A stretch of 64,000 nucleotides of DNA from the NCBI RefSeq assembly GCF_001051995.2, contig NZ_CP014646.1:868001-932000 (forward strand), read 5' to 3'. Under the pieces are notes generated by a model that did not search any database, was not told the DNA's origin, and saw nothing but the letters and a program-made list of their open reading frames with translations. Position numbers and translations under genes: made by a program. How positions within the stretch are numbered: position 1 is the first letter of the stretch; every line of letters begins with the position of its first letter. The DNA comes from Thauera humireducens. GTDB taxonomy: Bacteria > Pseudomonadota > Gammaproteobacteria > Burkholderiales > Rhodocyclaceae. Below are positions 1-12,590 of the stretch, one piece after another.

Positions 1-2
1 TG

Positions 3-365
3 GCGCAGCCGTCGGTCTCGCATTTCGACACCGCCTTCTACGATCAAGCCCGTCGTGGCGATGTCGCGGCCGAGCTCGAAGCGTGGCTGAAGGACTACGC
101 CGCGCGGATCGCTCAGGACGGCGTGCCCGGCGCTGTACGCCGTGAGCGCATGAACGCGGTCAATCCGCTCTACGTACCCCGCAACTACCTGGCGCAAGAG
201 GCGATCGACCGGGCGGAACAAGGCGACCCGAGCGGCGTGAGCGAGCTGCTCGAGGTGCTGCGCAGGCCCTACGTCGAACAGCCCGGACGCGAAACCTACG
301 CCGCGCGACGGCCGGACTGGGCCCGCCACAAGGCGGGTTGTTCGATGCTGTCCTGCAGTTCCTGA
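3..365 (+). CDS. selO: Protein adenylyltransferase SelO (YdiU/UPF0061), C-terminal part
   Basis: This is the last 120 codons of a gene that begins before the window. The tail matches the SelO pseudokinase family: an NPLYVPRNYLAQEAI stretch, then YVEQPGRETYAARRPDW, ending in SCSS. SelO transfers AMP from ATP to Ser, Thr or Tyr residues of target proteins and is linked to redox stress. The antepenultimate Cys is where animal SelO proteins carry selenocysteine. The catalytic kinase-like core lies upstream and cannot be seen. The stop is four bases from the stop of smpB on the other strand, so the two genes converge. The family call rests on recalled C-terminal motifs. Confidence 0.85.
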   Translation, partial: AQPSVSHFDTAFYDQARRGDVAAELEAWLKDYAARIAQDGVPGAVRRERMNAVNPLYVPRNYLAQEAIDRAEQGDPSGVSELLEVLRRPYVEQPGRETYAARRPDWARHKAGCSMLSCSS

Positions 366-369
366 GCGC

Positions 370-816
370 TCAGACCTTCACGCGCATCAGGCGCTGCTTC
401 TCGCGCTCCCAGTCCTTCTTCTTCTCGTCCTCGCGCTTGTCGTGCAGTTTCTTGCCCTTCGCGAGGCCGATCTCCAGCTTGATCCGGCCTTTCACGAAAT
501 GCAGGTCGAGCGGCACCAGGGTGTAGCCCGCGCGCTCCACCTTGCCGATCAGGCGGGCGATTTCCTTCTTGTGCAACAAGAGCTTGCGCGTGCGCACCGG
601 ATCATGGTGGACGTGGCTGGAGGCGGTGGTGAGCGGCGTGATGTGCATGCCGAAGAGGAAGATCTCCTCGTTGCGGATGATGACGTAGGATTCCTTGATG
701 TTCGCGCGCCCGGCCCGGATCGCCTTCACCTCCCAGCCCTCGAGGACCATGCCGGCTTCGTGCTTTTCCTCGATGAAGAAGTCGTGGAGGGCTTTGCGGT
801 TTTCGATGATGCTCAT
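370..816 (-). CDS. smpB: SsrA-binding protein SmpB
   Basis: 148 residues starting [17 protein letters not shown]. SmpB binds tmRNA and brings it to ribosomes stalled on broken messages (trans-translation). The family core is visible: an N-terminal beta-barrel with [20 protein letters not shown], then [26 protein letters not shown], and a basic C-terminal tail ([20 protein letters not shown]) that folds in the mRNA channel. The open frame continues 21 codons upstream, but the family starts at this Met and an AAGGA sequence lies upstream of it. It is divergent from ratA, a common arrangement in beta- and gammaproteobacteria. The tmRNA gene ssrA is not in the window. Confidence 0.96.
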   Translation of the reverse strand: MSIIENRKALHDFFIEEKHEAGMVLEGWEVKAIRAGRANIKESYVIIRNEEIFLFGMHITPLTTASSHVHHDPVRTRKLLLHKKEIARLIGKVERAGYTLVPLDLHFVKGRIKLEIGLAKGKKLHDKREDEKKKDWEREKQRLMRVKV

Positions 817-950
817 GTCTTGATGATCCTTCGGCGCTGCAGGGCGGGGTCGCCGCGCGGCAAACGGGTGTGCCCGCATGCGGTAGAATCGCGCATTTTA
901 ACAGCACGGCACCGGCGTCGTTCCGGGTCGCGCACCGCCCCTGATTTTTC

Positions 951-1388
951 ATGGCCGACGTCAAGAAGCTGGTTCTGATCGAATTCACCCCCGTGCAGAT
1001 GTTCGAGCTGGTCGATCGCTGCGAGGACTATCCCCAGTTCCTGCCATGGTGTGGCGGCAGCGAGGTGCATGCCCGCACGGATACCATCACCGCGGCCACC
1101 CTCCACATCAACTATCACGGCATCAAGGCGCACTTCAGCACCGAGAACGAAAAGCGCTGGCCCAACGAAATGAAGCTGCGGCTGGTCGACGGCCCATTTA
1201 CACGCCTGGACGGCCACTGGCTGTTCACTGCGTTGGGTGACACGGCGTGCAAGGTCGAGTTCAGCCTGCACTACGAGTTTTCGAGCAAGTTGCTGGAGAA
1301 GGTGCTCGGGCCGGTGTTCAATCACATCGCCAACACCTTCGTCGATTCCTTCGTGAAGCGTGCAGGACAGGTCTACGCAAAGGGCTGA
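951..1388 (+). CDS. ratA: RatA/Coq10 family START-like protein
   Basis: 145 residues forming a single START/polyketide-cyclase-like domain ([32 protein letters not shown], then [32 protein letters not shown]). Relatives are described either as a ubiquinone-binding Coq10-type respiratory protein or as the RatA toxin that blocks 70S ribosome assembly in E. coli; the sequence alone does not separate these roles. A -10-like TAGAAT lies near position 884 in the smpB-ratA gap. The gene is followed after two bases by the rnfH/ratB-like gene, the usual pairing, so the two are probably cotranscribed. Confidence 0.93.
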   Translation: MADVKKLVLIEFTPVQMFELVDRCEDYPQFLPWCGGSEVHARTDTITAATLHINYHGIKAHFSTENEKRWPNEMKLRLVDGPFTRLDGHWLFTALGDTACKVEFSLHYEFSSKLLEKVLGPVFNHIANTFVDSFVKRAGQVYAKG

Positions 1389-1390
1389 AC

Positions 1391-1720
1391 ATGGCTGAAG
1401 CAATCCGGGTTGAAGTCGTCTACGCGCTGCCCCAGCGTCAGGAACTCGTGCAGGTGAGCTTGCCCGAGGGGGCGACCGTTCGTCAGGCCATCGAGGCGTC
1501 GGGCCTGCTGCAGAAGTATCCCGACATCGAACTGGACGGGCGCAACAAGCTCGGCATCTTTGCCAAGCTCACCAAGGCCGATGCAACCCTGCGCGATCGC
1601 GATCGGGTCGAGATCTACCGGCCGCTCATTGCCGACCCGAAGGCCGTGCGCAAGAAGCGCGCCGACGAGGGCAAGGTCATGAAGAAGGGCGGGGGACCCG
1701 CGGAAGAGTCGGCGGCCTGA
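1391..1720 (+). CDS. rnfH: RnfH family ubiquitin-like protein
   Basis: 109 residues starting at the ATG two bases after ratA. It has the beta-grasp (ThiS/MoaD-like) pattern of the RnfH family: [34 protein letters not shown], then NKLGIFAKL and [21 protein letters not shown]. The family has no settled biochemical role; E. coli YfjF/RatB sits beside ratA in the same way. The C-terminus lacks the terminal diglycine used by sulfur-carrier relatives and ends in a charged tail. The open frame extends upstream into ratA, but this Met starts the conserved domain. Confidence 0.9.
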   Translation: MAEAIRVEVVYALPQRQELVQVSLPEGATVRQAIEASGLLQKYPDIELDGRNKLGIFAKLTKADATLRDRDRVEIYRPLIADPKAVRKKRADEGKVMKKGGGPAEESAA

Positions 1721-1780
1721 TATCGCTCCCGCGGGCTGGCAGGCTCGCTTGAGGCAGGGTCCCCGCGCGCGATTGCAGGA

Positions 1781-3827
<2,047 letters not shown>

Positions 3828-3848
3828 TCGGCTGGCTAGAAACATCCC

Positions 3849-3877
3849 AGGCGGCTGCGAAGCCGCCTTTCCTTTTT
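3849..3877 (+). terminator. Rho-independent terminator between guaB and guaA
   Basis: Perfect 8-bp stem AGGCGGCT/AGCCGCCT with a GCGA loop, followed by a T-rich tract (TTTCCTTTTTC). It sits 21 bp after the guaB stop and ends 26 bp before the guaA ATG, so it may act as an attenuator within the guaBA unit. Confidence 0.75.
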
Positions 3878-3902
3878 CAAGACGCTAGAGACGTTCGCGC
3901 CC

Positions 3903-5468
<1,566 letters not shown>

Positions 5469-5986
5469 CTGGAAAAGAGTATGCCTTTATAAAAAAATGG
5501 CTTGCGATTTATCGGAAATGATTCATTCGCAACAAGCAGGTTCATATCGCAAGCTATTGAAATATAAGGGAAGTTTGCTTGGGTGAGGCAGCAGGTGAGG
5601 GTGAGCATAGTGGCGCCGTTGGGGGCGAACCAACGTGCCCATCATATGACGGCTCGATCACGTAACGCCGCAGTCGAGAGCGCCATGTCCGGAAATCATC
5701 TACAAGTTTCGGACATGCTGGCGCCTTCAAGGAGGGTGTGTTGTTGATGCTCGCCTGCCGGCTTCGTCGGCAGCGGCGTGGATGGCACGGTCGAGTTGCC
5801 GGGCGCTGAGGTGCCGGACCGGATCCTGACCCGGGTTTTTCCTGCCGGTGCGTGTGCTGTTGCGCTTGGTCCGCGCTTCACCTCGTTCGGGCTCAGGATC
5901 ACCGGCATCGTTGCGATGCTGCTTCTCGAGTCTCTCGATGAAGCGCCGTTGCGGGGCGGGGGGGTGACCGGGGGCGCACGTCAGCT
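5469..5986. other. Gene-poor 518-bp spacer between guaA and jetD
   Basis: No convincing gene is seen on either strand. The first 110 bp are unusually AT-rich for this window and hold a perfect 9-bp inverted repeat (GCTTGCGAT 5500-5508 / ATCGCAAGC 5546-5554). A hairpin CGTTGG/CCAACG lies at 5617-5635 without a T-run. A second inverted repeat at 5684-5717 is listed separately. Short minus-strand frames at 5696-5908 and downstream of jetD have no start site or family signature I recognise. The region marks the housekeeping/defence-island junction and may contain remnants of a mobile element. Confidence 0.6.
5684..5717. repeat. Imperfect inverted repeat CATGTCCG...CGGACATG
   Basis: The arms CATGTCCGGAAA (5684-5695) and TTTCGGACATG (5707-5717) pair over 11 bp with one bulged base and an 11-nt loop. 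There is no T-run, so it is not a typical terminator. It could be an insertion-sequence end or a protein-binding site near the end of the Wadjet operon; nothing seen decides between these. Confidence 0.6.
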
Positions 5987-7180
5987 TCAGCAATGTCGCA
6001 GGTCGTCGAGCAGCACGTCGGCGAGTCCTTCCTCGTCGATCGCCAGTCGTTCGGCGAGCATCGCGCCGGCGAGCGTCTCGTCCCACAGCGCGGTGACGGC
6101 GGCATCGTCGAGGAGGCGACCGGGACGTGGTGCGCCGATGACGGCTGTGCGATAGTCGGCGGCCGAGAAGCGCCACGGCCGGGCGTCGTGCTCACGGATC
6201 ATCTGGTTGCCGATGCACAGGCCCGGCCAGTCGAAGTCGCCGTGGTAATGCAGCGTTGCTCCGGCGGCGCGCAATTGCGTGAGCAGGACGCGCTGGGCCG
6301 CGGCCGGCATGCCGTCGGTGCATACCAGCGGCGCACAGCGCAGCCCCAGCTGGTCGGCGGCGATCGCGAGCAGGTTCGGGTTCTCGCAGACGAAGACCGG
6401 GCGGCCCGTGACGGCCCAGGCCGGCGGCGATCGTACCAGGCTGCGTAGCGAGAAATAGGTCGGTTCGCCCGGTTCCGTGCCCGTCGGTCCGGGGAGGTTG
6501 AGGGTCAGCGCAGGCCGCGCCAGCTCATTGACCAGCACGCCGGCCGCGGCCCAGAGGTCCCGTACCCGGTCGGCGTCATCGTCGGGCGCGGCCCCCTGGC
6601 GCAGGGCCGAGAGGACCAGCGTGGCGACCGGGCTGCCGGCGTCGAGCGCGTGCGCATTACCGAGAGTAGCAACGGCCAGCTGCGCCCGCGGAATCCCCCC
6701 TGCGGGCAGCCGCCGCAACACTTGATCAGCGTCGAGGACCAAGCGGGCGCCAGCCTCGGGCTGGCTGGCACACAAGCGCTTCAGCAGCCCGAGTCCGACG
6801 GATGTCTGGAGCGCCGAACGCAGGCCGGGGTGTGCGCAGCCCTCGACCACCTGCTGCCATTGCCAGCGAACCTGCAGGCGTTCGGCCCTGGCGTCGATGA
6901 TCGGTCCGTCGAGTTGTTCGAGCGCATCGCGCAAGGACGAGGCGAGACCGGCTCGGGCGAGCGCTGCGTCGATCTCCGCCACGTCGATCTGCATCGACCG
7001 CACAGGGCGCGCCGGTCGGCCGGAAAGTGCCGCGAGGGCGGCATGCTCGGCCTCGCTCAGCGAGCCCAGACGCAGAACGTCGGCCGGCGCGCCGCGCGCA
7101 TAGCGTTGGCGCAGCCGCTTGCGCAGCGCCGCAAGGGGTTCGCCGCCGAGCAGCCGTTGAAGGCGGGCATCCACGGTCAT
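5987..7180 (-). CDS. jetD: Wadjet type II nuclease subunit JetD (TIGR02679, DUF3323/DUF2399)
   Basis: 397 residues. In Wadjet systems JetD is the TOPRIM/topoVI-A-like nuclease that cuts circular plasmid DNA once the SMC motor has extruded it. The N-terminal part (about 1-220) matches the DUF3323-like region of TIGR02679. The C-terminal DUF2399 part carries the presumed metal-binding acidic set: the Glu in VFVCENPNLLAI and the paired Asp in YHGDFDWPGLCIGNQ, as in TOPRIM domains. The ATG overlaps the jetC stop by four bases (ATGA), so it is translationally coupled as the last gene of the operon. Assignment rests on recalled family motifs and the four-gene context. Confidence 0.9.
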   Translation of the reverse strand: MTVDARLQRLLGGEPLAALRKRLRQRYARGAPADVLRLGSLSEAEHAALAALSGRPARPVRSMQIDVAEIDAALARAGLASSLRDALEQLDGPIIDARAERLQVRWQWQQVVEGCAHPGLRSALQTSVGLGLLKRLCASQPEAGARLVLDADQVLRRLPAGGIPRAQLAVATLGNAHALDAGSPVATLVLSALRQGAAPDDDADRVRDLWAAAGVLVNELARPALTLNLPGPTGTEPGEPTYFSLRSLVRSPPAWAVTGRPVFVCENPNLLAIAADQLGLRCAPLVCTDGMPAAAQRVLLTQLRAAGATLHYHGDFDWPGLCIGNQMIREHDARPWRFSAADYRTAVIGAPRPGRLLDDAAVTALWDETLAGAMLAERLAIDEEGLADVLLDDLRHC

Positions 7181-10100
7181 TCGGGGGGAAAGCGCCGATC
7201 GGGATCGTCTTCACGCCGGCGCGCCCGTCCATCCCAGGTCCAGCGTGACACATGCACCGCGTCAATGCCCTCGCGCCGCTGCAGCTGGCAGATCGCCACG
7301 CCGGGCAGCTCAGCATAGCAGGCCCATTCACGCTCGCTGGTAATGACGAAATCGAGGTCGAACTCGCGGATCAGCCCCATGCAATGCGCACGGGCGGCAT
7401 CGTCGATGCCGGCAAAGGCTTCGTCGAGCAGCACCAGGCGGGGCGCAAAAGCGTAGCTGGCCTGACTGTAGAAGCTCGACACGGCGGCGAACAGCGGCAC
7501 CGTCAGGCCGAGCGCGCGTTCGCCGCTCGAGGCCGGGCCGGAGAGCGGACGCCACTGCCCGTCCTGCCAGCGCTGGACGCGGAAGCGGTGCCAGCGCCGG
7601 TAGTCGAGCGCCTGGGCGAGCTGCTCGAGCAGGCTGCCGTCGACGGCGTCGGCCTTCAGGCGTTCGGCGGCGATGCGCTGGTGCAGCATCTCGCCGACCA
7701 CCCGCCGGTCCTCGGCCGACCAGAGGTCGGTGCTGGTGTTGAGCAGGCGCTTGCGCGCGGCCTCTAGGCCCACCGGTGCACCCTCGCCGCCCTCGGGCAG
7801 CGGTTGCCACAAGAGGCGGAACTTGACCCCGGTGGAGGTCGGGCGCTTGTTCAGCTCCTTGTTGATCGCATCGACCTGCCGCTCGGCCGCCTGCAGGAGC
7901 CGCTGCACCTCGGCGGCGATCTCGGCCTGGAGGTGATTTTCTAGCAGGGTGCGCTCGCGCGCCGTCAGGAGCTCGCGGCGCTGGGCGATCTCGGCAGCCA
8001 GCCGGGCGGTCAGCTGGTCGGGGCGCTCCGGACGGTTCTGGTAGATGACGCTGACGACCATGCCGTAGTCGCTGGTGTCGGCCTGGGCCTGCTGGCCGAG
8101 CGCCGTGAGGGCGCGCCCGAGTTCGCCGTAGTCGTGGGAGATCTGACTCTGGATGCGCGTCCAGGCCTCGTCGTCGTCCGCCACCTGCGCTAGTGCCTGC
8201 TCGGTGCGGCGGGCCAGCGTGAGCGCCGGCTCGATCGTCCAGGGCGCACGCAGGTCGGGCAGCTCGGCCTCGGGGAGCGCGGCGGACAGCAGGCCGGTGG
8301 CGGCAAAGCCCTGCAGCTGTGTGATGGCGCGTTGGCGGGCATCGGCGCGTTCCTGCAGCGTGGCGTCGGCGTCGAGCACCTTCTGCTCGCCGCGCGCGCG
8401 TGCCTCGCCGGCGGTGCGCAGGGCCTCGCCTGCCGCCTTCAAGTGGTGATCGCCCTCGCTCACCGCAGCGCGCGCCTCGCGCAGCCGCCGTTGCAGCTCA
8501 TCGACCTGCGCACCGATCGATTCGCGCAAGGTGGCAAGCCGCACCTGCGCCTCCTGGGCGAGCCGGCCGCGCTCGGCGAACTGCTCGGCGCGCTGGCGCG
8601 CGTCGGCCTCGGCTTCGCTCGTCCGCGCTTGCTGGCGGGCGAGTTCCGTTGCCGACAGACGTAGCTCATGCGCTACCCGCAAGAGCCCGTGCAGGGTCTC
8701 GCCGAAGTGCAACAGAGCGGCGCCGACGGCTTCCAGCGCCGCGGCATCGGTGGGCAGGCGCAGATCGGCCGCGTCGGCGGCCAGCGCATCGCGGCGGCTT
8801 TGCAAGGCGTCGCAGGCTGCGCGCAGCTGCCGCTCGGCTTCGTCGAGCCGGCTCTTCGCAGTCTGGAACTCGCGCTCGCGGGCCGCGGCGTCGGCGTGGG
8901 CGGCGCGCAGGCTCTCGTCGGACGGTGCGTCCTTCCATTCGGCGGCCGCCCGCTCCTGGCGCCGCGCAAGCTCGGTCAGCGCATCGTCGATCCGGCGTGA
9001 AGCGTCGGCGATCTCGCCCAGGCGAAGATCGATCTCGGCGAGCCGTCGCGCTCGAGCGGCGGCGCGGGCCGCGTAGCCGATGTACGTGGCCTGCGGTTTG
9101 GCCCACGCGCCGGCTAGGGCGCCGAGGCGAAAGCGGCCGTCGGGGGCCATCCAGCCTTCGGCCCGGCCGTCGTCTTGCGCGGAGCAGGCGATGCCTTCGA
9201 GCAGGCGCGTCAGCAGCGCGGCATCGATTGCGGGCGTTGCCGCCGCGGCGGACGGGGTAAGCCAGGCGGCGAGCGAGGCGTCACAGCGTGGCCGCTCCAG
9301 CCACTGGGTGTCGTGCAGGGGCGGCGCGCCGTCGGCCGCCTGCAGCCGGCCATCGGGGGTGACCCAGGCGTCGAGAAGTCCGGCCGCCTCGAGCGCGGCT
9401 TCGAGGCCGGCACGCTGGGCGGCGTCGGCGTGCTCGTGAAAATCGACCAGCTGCCACAGCGGCGCACCGGCCCGTTGCCGTCTGGCCTCGGTGCCGCGGG
9501 TATAAGGCGGCGGCGGGGTGGCGTCTTCGCCCTGCGCAAGTCGCTCGTGCTCGGCGCGCAGCGTCGCCTGCTCGTCGTGCAGCGTTTTTTGCGCAGCGAG
9601 CTGTGCGGCGCGCTGCCCGGCCAACTCGTCGGCGGCGCGCTGCTGGGCGGACGACAAGGCGGCACGGGCCGGGTTGTCACCTTGCAGGTTGGCGACCCAC
9701 GTGGCCAGCGCGGACAGCGGCGGCTCAGCCACCTGCAGCACCTGCAGGTTCGCGAAGTGCGCCTGCCAGGCCTCGACGACGCGGCTGCCTTCGGTCTCGA
9801 CCGCGGCGTCGGCCACGCTGCGGCGGGCGGCGGCCGCTTCGGCTTCGTCCTGTCGTTCGTCACGGGCCTGTTGTCGGCTTGCGTGGGTGGCCTCGGCCTG
9901 CGCCACCTCGGCTACGCGGCGCTGTACCAGGGCGAGCTGTTCGCGCCGAACCTGGGTTGCCTGGCGCAGATCCTGGAGGGCCGTGTCGAGGGGCAGGTCG
10001 CCGAGGGTTGCCAGTTCGGCGGCCGGAAGCGCCGCCAGCGGATTGTCTCGCCACGGCTCGCCGATGCCGCTGGCCAGCGCCGCTGCGGCGACGCCTTCGC

Positions 10101-11355
10101 GTGCTGTGGCGAGGGCCTCTTCGGCCTGTGTCCGGCGCGTGCCCCGTTCATCGAGCGCCCGACGTTCGCGCTCGAGGCGGGCGGTTGCCTCGTCACTCAT
10201 GCGCGTCGCGTCGACGAGGTCGGCGGCTCGCGATTCGGAGTCACGTTCGGCCTGGTTCAGGCGATTCGCGTCCTTCATCCCTGGGTCGGACTGCAGCTGG
10301 TCGAGCCGCGTGCGGCCGGCGAGCAATGCGGCTTCGGCGGCATCGAGGCGGCCTTTCGCCCGCGCCTCGGCGTGCTGCGAGGTTTGCAACTCGGTGCGGG
10401 CTTCGTTGAGATTGCGGCTGGCGGTGTCATAGCCGCTCTGTGCGCTGCGCAGCCCGCGGGCCTGGCGCCGCGCGTTGATCGCGGCGTAACGCTGGTAGCG
10501 CTGGTTGAACTGGCCGACGGCCTTAGCCAGCGCTTCGTAATCCTGCAGCTCGCGGCGGTATTCCTCGAGCTGGTTGAGCGCGTCGGCAACGTCGGTCAGT
10601 AGCTCGGCCGACAGCGGAGGCAGTGCCTCGGTCAGCGCGTCCGAGAGGTTGCCTTCGTCGGGTTTCTTGGACAGTTGCGGCTGGCGCAACTGGACCAGGG
10701 TGTCCATCAGGGCCGCATAACGGACGGCACCGAGCTGGAACAGTCGCTCGTCGACCGCCCGGCGGTATGCGGCGGCGGTGTCGAACACCTGGCCGTGCTC
10801 GTGCAAGGCTTCCTTCAGTCGCTCGCGGGTGAGTACGGTGCGGGCGGGGCTGGTGAGCCACAGGTCTTCGCCGATGCGTCGCCTTTCGAGGACGAAGTAC
10901 CACGCATCGACCTGGGCCCGCGCCGCCGCCGCCGAGAGCCCGCAGCCCAGCGTCAGATAGTCGGGCTCGCCATCGTCGGCGATGCGGCCGAACTCGATCC
11001 ACGCATAGCCGATGCGGCGGTCGAGCTTGCCGAGCAGCAGGTTCCAGGCCATCTTCTTGCCGGCGTCGCCGTCGGGCTCGATGCGCGAGGGCTTGAGCTG
11101 GGCATCGAACAGGAAGGGCAGGGTCAGCGACAGCACCTTCGATTTGCCGGTGCCGTTGTTGCCGCGCAGCAGCAGGTGGCCATCGCGGAACCAGAATTCC
11201 TCGCTGTCGTAGTGGAACAGCTCGACGAGGCCGAGGCGAAGCGGTTGCCAGCGGGCCAGCGTCGGCTGAGGCAGCGCCGGGCGGGCGTCGGCCGTCGCAA
11301 GGTCGGACGGGGTGTCGAGCAGGGTATCCGGAGTATCCAAGGCTTGCAGTCTCAA
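7177..11355 (-). CDS. jetC: Wadjet type II SMC-like ATPase JetC (TIGR02680)
   Basis: 1392 residues, a MukB/SMC-type motor. The Walker A is GNNGTGKS at residues 65-72; two very long coiled coils rich in Ala, Arg, Glu and Gln (about 280-560 and 780-1130) flank a central globular hinge-like region (about 580-760, with PPPPYTRGTEARRQRAGAPLWQLVDFHEHAD); the C-terminal head has the signature-like SGPASSGERALGLTVPLF, then Walker B RLVLLDEAFAGIDD. It is expected to extrude plasmid DNA loops with ATP, bound by JetA and JetB. The start is TTG, in a TTGA overlap with the jetB stop; the next in-frame Met would remove the conserved N-terminus. The stop overlaps the jetD start. Confidence 0.92.
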   Translation of the reverse strand: MRLQALDTPDTLLDTPSDLATADARPALPQPTLARWQPLRLGLVELFHYDSEEFWFRDGHLLLRGNNGTGKSKVLSLTLPFLFDAQLKPSRIEPDGDAGKKMAWNLLLGKLDRRIGYAWIEFGRIADDGEPDYLTLGCGLSAAAARAQVDAWYFVLERRRIGEDLWLTSPARTVLTRERLKEALHEHGQVFDTAAAYRRAVDERLFQLGAVRYAALMDTLVQLRQPQLSKKPDEGNLSDALTEALPPLSAELLTDVADALNQLEEYRRELQDYEALAKAVGQFNQRYQRYAAINARRQARGLRSAQSGYDTASRNLNEARTELQTSQHAEARAKGRLDAAEAALLAGRTRLDQLQSDPGMKDANRLNQAERDSESRAADLVDATRMSDEATARLERERRALDERGTRRTQAEEALATAREGVAAAALASGIGEPWRDNPLAALPAAELATLGDLPLDTALQDLRQATQVRREQLALVQRRVAEVAQAEATHASRQQARDERQDEAEAAAARRSVADAAVETEGSRVVEAWQAHFANLQVLQVAEPPLSALATWVANLQGDNPARAALSSAQQRAADELAGQRAAQLAAQKTLHDEQATLRAEHERLAQGEDATPPPPYTRGTEARRQRAGAPLWQLVDFHEHADAAQRAGLEAALEAAGLLDAWVTPDGRLQAADGAPPLHDTQWLERPRCDASLAAWLTPSAAAATPAIDAALLTRLLEGIACSAQDDGRAEGWMAPDGRFRLGALAGAWAKPQATYIGYAARAAARARRLAEIDLRLGEIADASRRIDDALTELARRQERAAAEWKDAPSDESLRAAHADAAAREREFQTAKSRLDEAERQLRAACDALQSRRDALAADAADLRLPTDAAALEAVGAALLHFGETLHGLLRVAHELRLSATELARQQARTSEAEADARQRAEQFAERGRLAQEAQVRLATLRESIGAQVDELQRRLREARAAVSEGDHHLKAAGEALRTAGEARARGEQKVLDADATLQERADARQRAITQLQGFAATGLLSAALPEAELPDLRAPWTIEPALTLARRTEQALAQVADDDEAWTRIQSQISHDYGELGRALTALGQQAQADTSDYGMVVSVIYQNRPERPDQLTARLAAEIAQRRELLTARERTLLENHLQAEIAAEVQRLLQAAERQVDAINKELNKRPTSTGVKFRLLWQPLPEGGEGAPVGLEAARKRLLNTSTDLWSAEDRRVVGEMLHQRIAAERLKADAVDGSLLEQLAQALDYRRWHRFRVQRWQDGQWRPLSGPASSGERALGLTVPLFAAVSSFYSQASYAFAPRLVLLDEAFAGIDDAARAHCMGLIREFDLDFVITSEREWACYAELPGVAICQLQRREGIDAVHVSRWTWDGRARRREDDPDRRFPPE

Positions 11356-12590
11356 TCGAACAGGGTGCCGGTGGTGGCGGGTGCCGCCGGCCTGAGCTCG
11401 GCCTCGCCGACGGCAAAGCGCGCCAGCGCCGGCAAGGGTCGTACTTCGGCACCGTCGCGTTCGAGCAGTTGAAGACGCTGCAGGCGTTCGAGCGCGGTCG
11501 CCGCCAACTCGTGCTCCGAGCCCGCTTCACGCGCGGACTTGCGCCAGAATTTGCCGAAGCGCTGGCGTGCGCCGGCAATAAATGCGGCGACTTCGTCGGT
11601 GCTTGCGCGGCTGTTTGCACGCGCAGTCAGGAACTCGGCCACGAGCAGGGTGACATGCGCTTCGGTGCCTTCGGCCGGCATCGCCACGTCGGTCAGCTCG
11701 CCGTCCTCGTCGGTCAGCGCCAGGCCCTCGGCGCGTTGTTCGGTGACCAGCCCGGTGGCGTCGCACAGCCGGGTGGCCATCGTGCCGCGCTGGTTCATGA
11801 AGTAGGCGCGCTGGTCGGCGTCGAGGCGGTCGAGGTAGATCACCGGGTCGTCGAGCAGGCGGCGCGCCAAATGGTGGCGCAGCGCCGTGCGCCGGCCCTC
11901 GTCGCTGTCCGGTACCAGCTCCGCCACCAGCGCGGCGAGCCGCGCCTCGAACGTGTCCGGAGCGTCATCCGCGGGCCACGTGGACGGGCCGCGCGATGCC
12001 GCGAGTACACCTGCGAGGACCCGCCGCTGCACGTCGTAGAGTGCGTCATGGAGACTGTCCGAGCCTTCGCTGCCGCCGTGTACGAAGCCCTCCTCATCAC
12101 CGGCCACGCGATGCAGGACGCCGAGCTCGAGCAGCGTGCGGCACACCGCGACCAGCTCCCGCCGCTCGTGCTGCGCCTGGAGCGTGAAGCTGAAGCCGAG
12201 CGCGGCCAGCGCCGGGTCTGCGGCGAGGGCGAGCAGCCGGTCGCCGAGCACGCGCAGCGTGATCTGCGGGTCGGCGCGCTCCAACACCGCGCAGGCGAGG
12301 CACAGTAGAACATAGCGGCGGCGCTCGTAGCCGGGCAGCCCACGCGTGGCGTCGTGTACGTCGGCCGGACGCTTGTACAGGCGCGCCGCATCGCGTTCGA
12401 TATGCAGGGGCCAGCCGGCCTCGCGGACGAACCATTCGCGCAAGGCATCGGCGTGGCGGCGCACGGCGGCGAATTCCGCGTGTGCCGGTGTCATCAGCGG
12501 CGTCATCAACAGGGCGCGCAGCGCGGCGGTGAACTCCTCGCGTTGATGGAGGGCCTGCTGCTGGCCGATCGCGGTGCTGTCGGTTGTCAT
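11352..12590 (-). CDS. jetB: Wadjet type II subunit JetB (TIGR02678, DUF2398)
   Basis: 412 residues, starting MTTDSTAIGQQQALHQREEF. JetB is the MukE-like winged-helix (kite) partner that binds the kleisin JetA and the SMC JetC. Family-type segments are HADALREWFVREAGWPLHIERDAARLYKRP, a region rich in Arg and Asp (RRYVLLCLACAVLERADPQITL), and DDPVIYLDRLDADQRAYFMNQRGTMATRL. The open frame runs on to 13019, but that extension lies over jetA and the ATG at 12590 shares one base with the jetA stop (TGATG), which fixes the start. No catalytic motif is expected or seen. Confidence 0.9.
   Translation of the reverse strand: MTTDSTAIGQQQALHQREEFTAALRALLMTPLMTPAHAEFAAVRRHADALREWFVREAGWPLHIERDAARLYKRPADVHDATRGLPGYERRRYVLLCLACAVLERADPQITLRVLGDRLLALAADPALAALGFSFTLQAQHERRELVAVCRTLLELGVLHRVAGDEEGFVHGGSEGSDSLHDALYDVQRRVLAGVLAASRGPSTWPADDAPDTFEARLAALVAELVPDSDEGRRTALRHHLARRLLDDPVIYLDRLDADQRAYFMNQRGTMATRLCDATGLVTEQRAEGLALTDEDGELTDVAMPAEGTEAHVTLLVAEFLTARANSRASTDEVAAFIAGARQRFGKFWRKSAREAGSEHELAATALERLQRLQLLERDGAEVRPLPALARFAVGEAELRPAAPATTGTLFD

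Noticed and set aside
5696..6176. Transposase-like remnant on the minus strand downstream of jetD
   Set aside because: The short frames do not join into a recognisable transposase and no DDE or HTH pattern could be found; kept only as an unexplained spacer.
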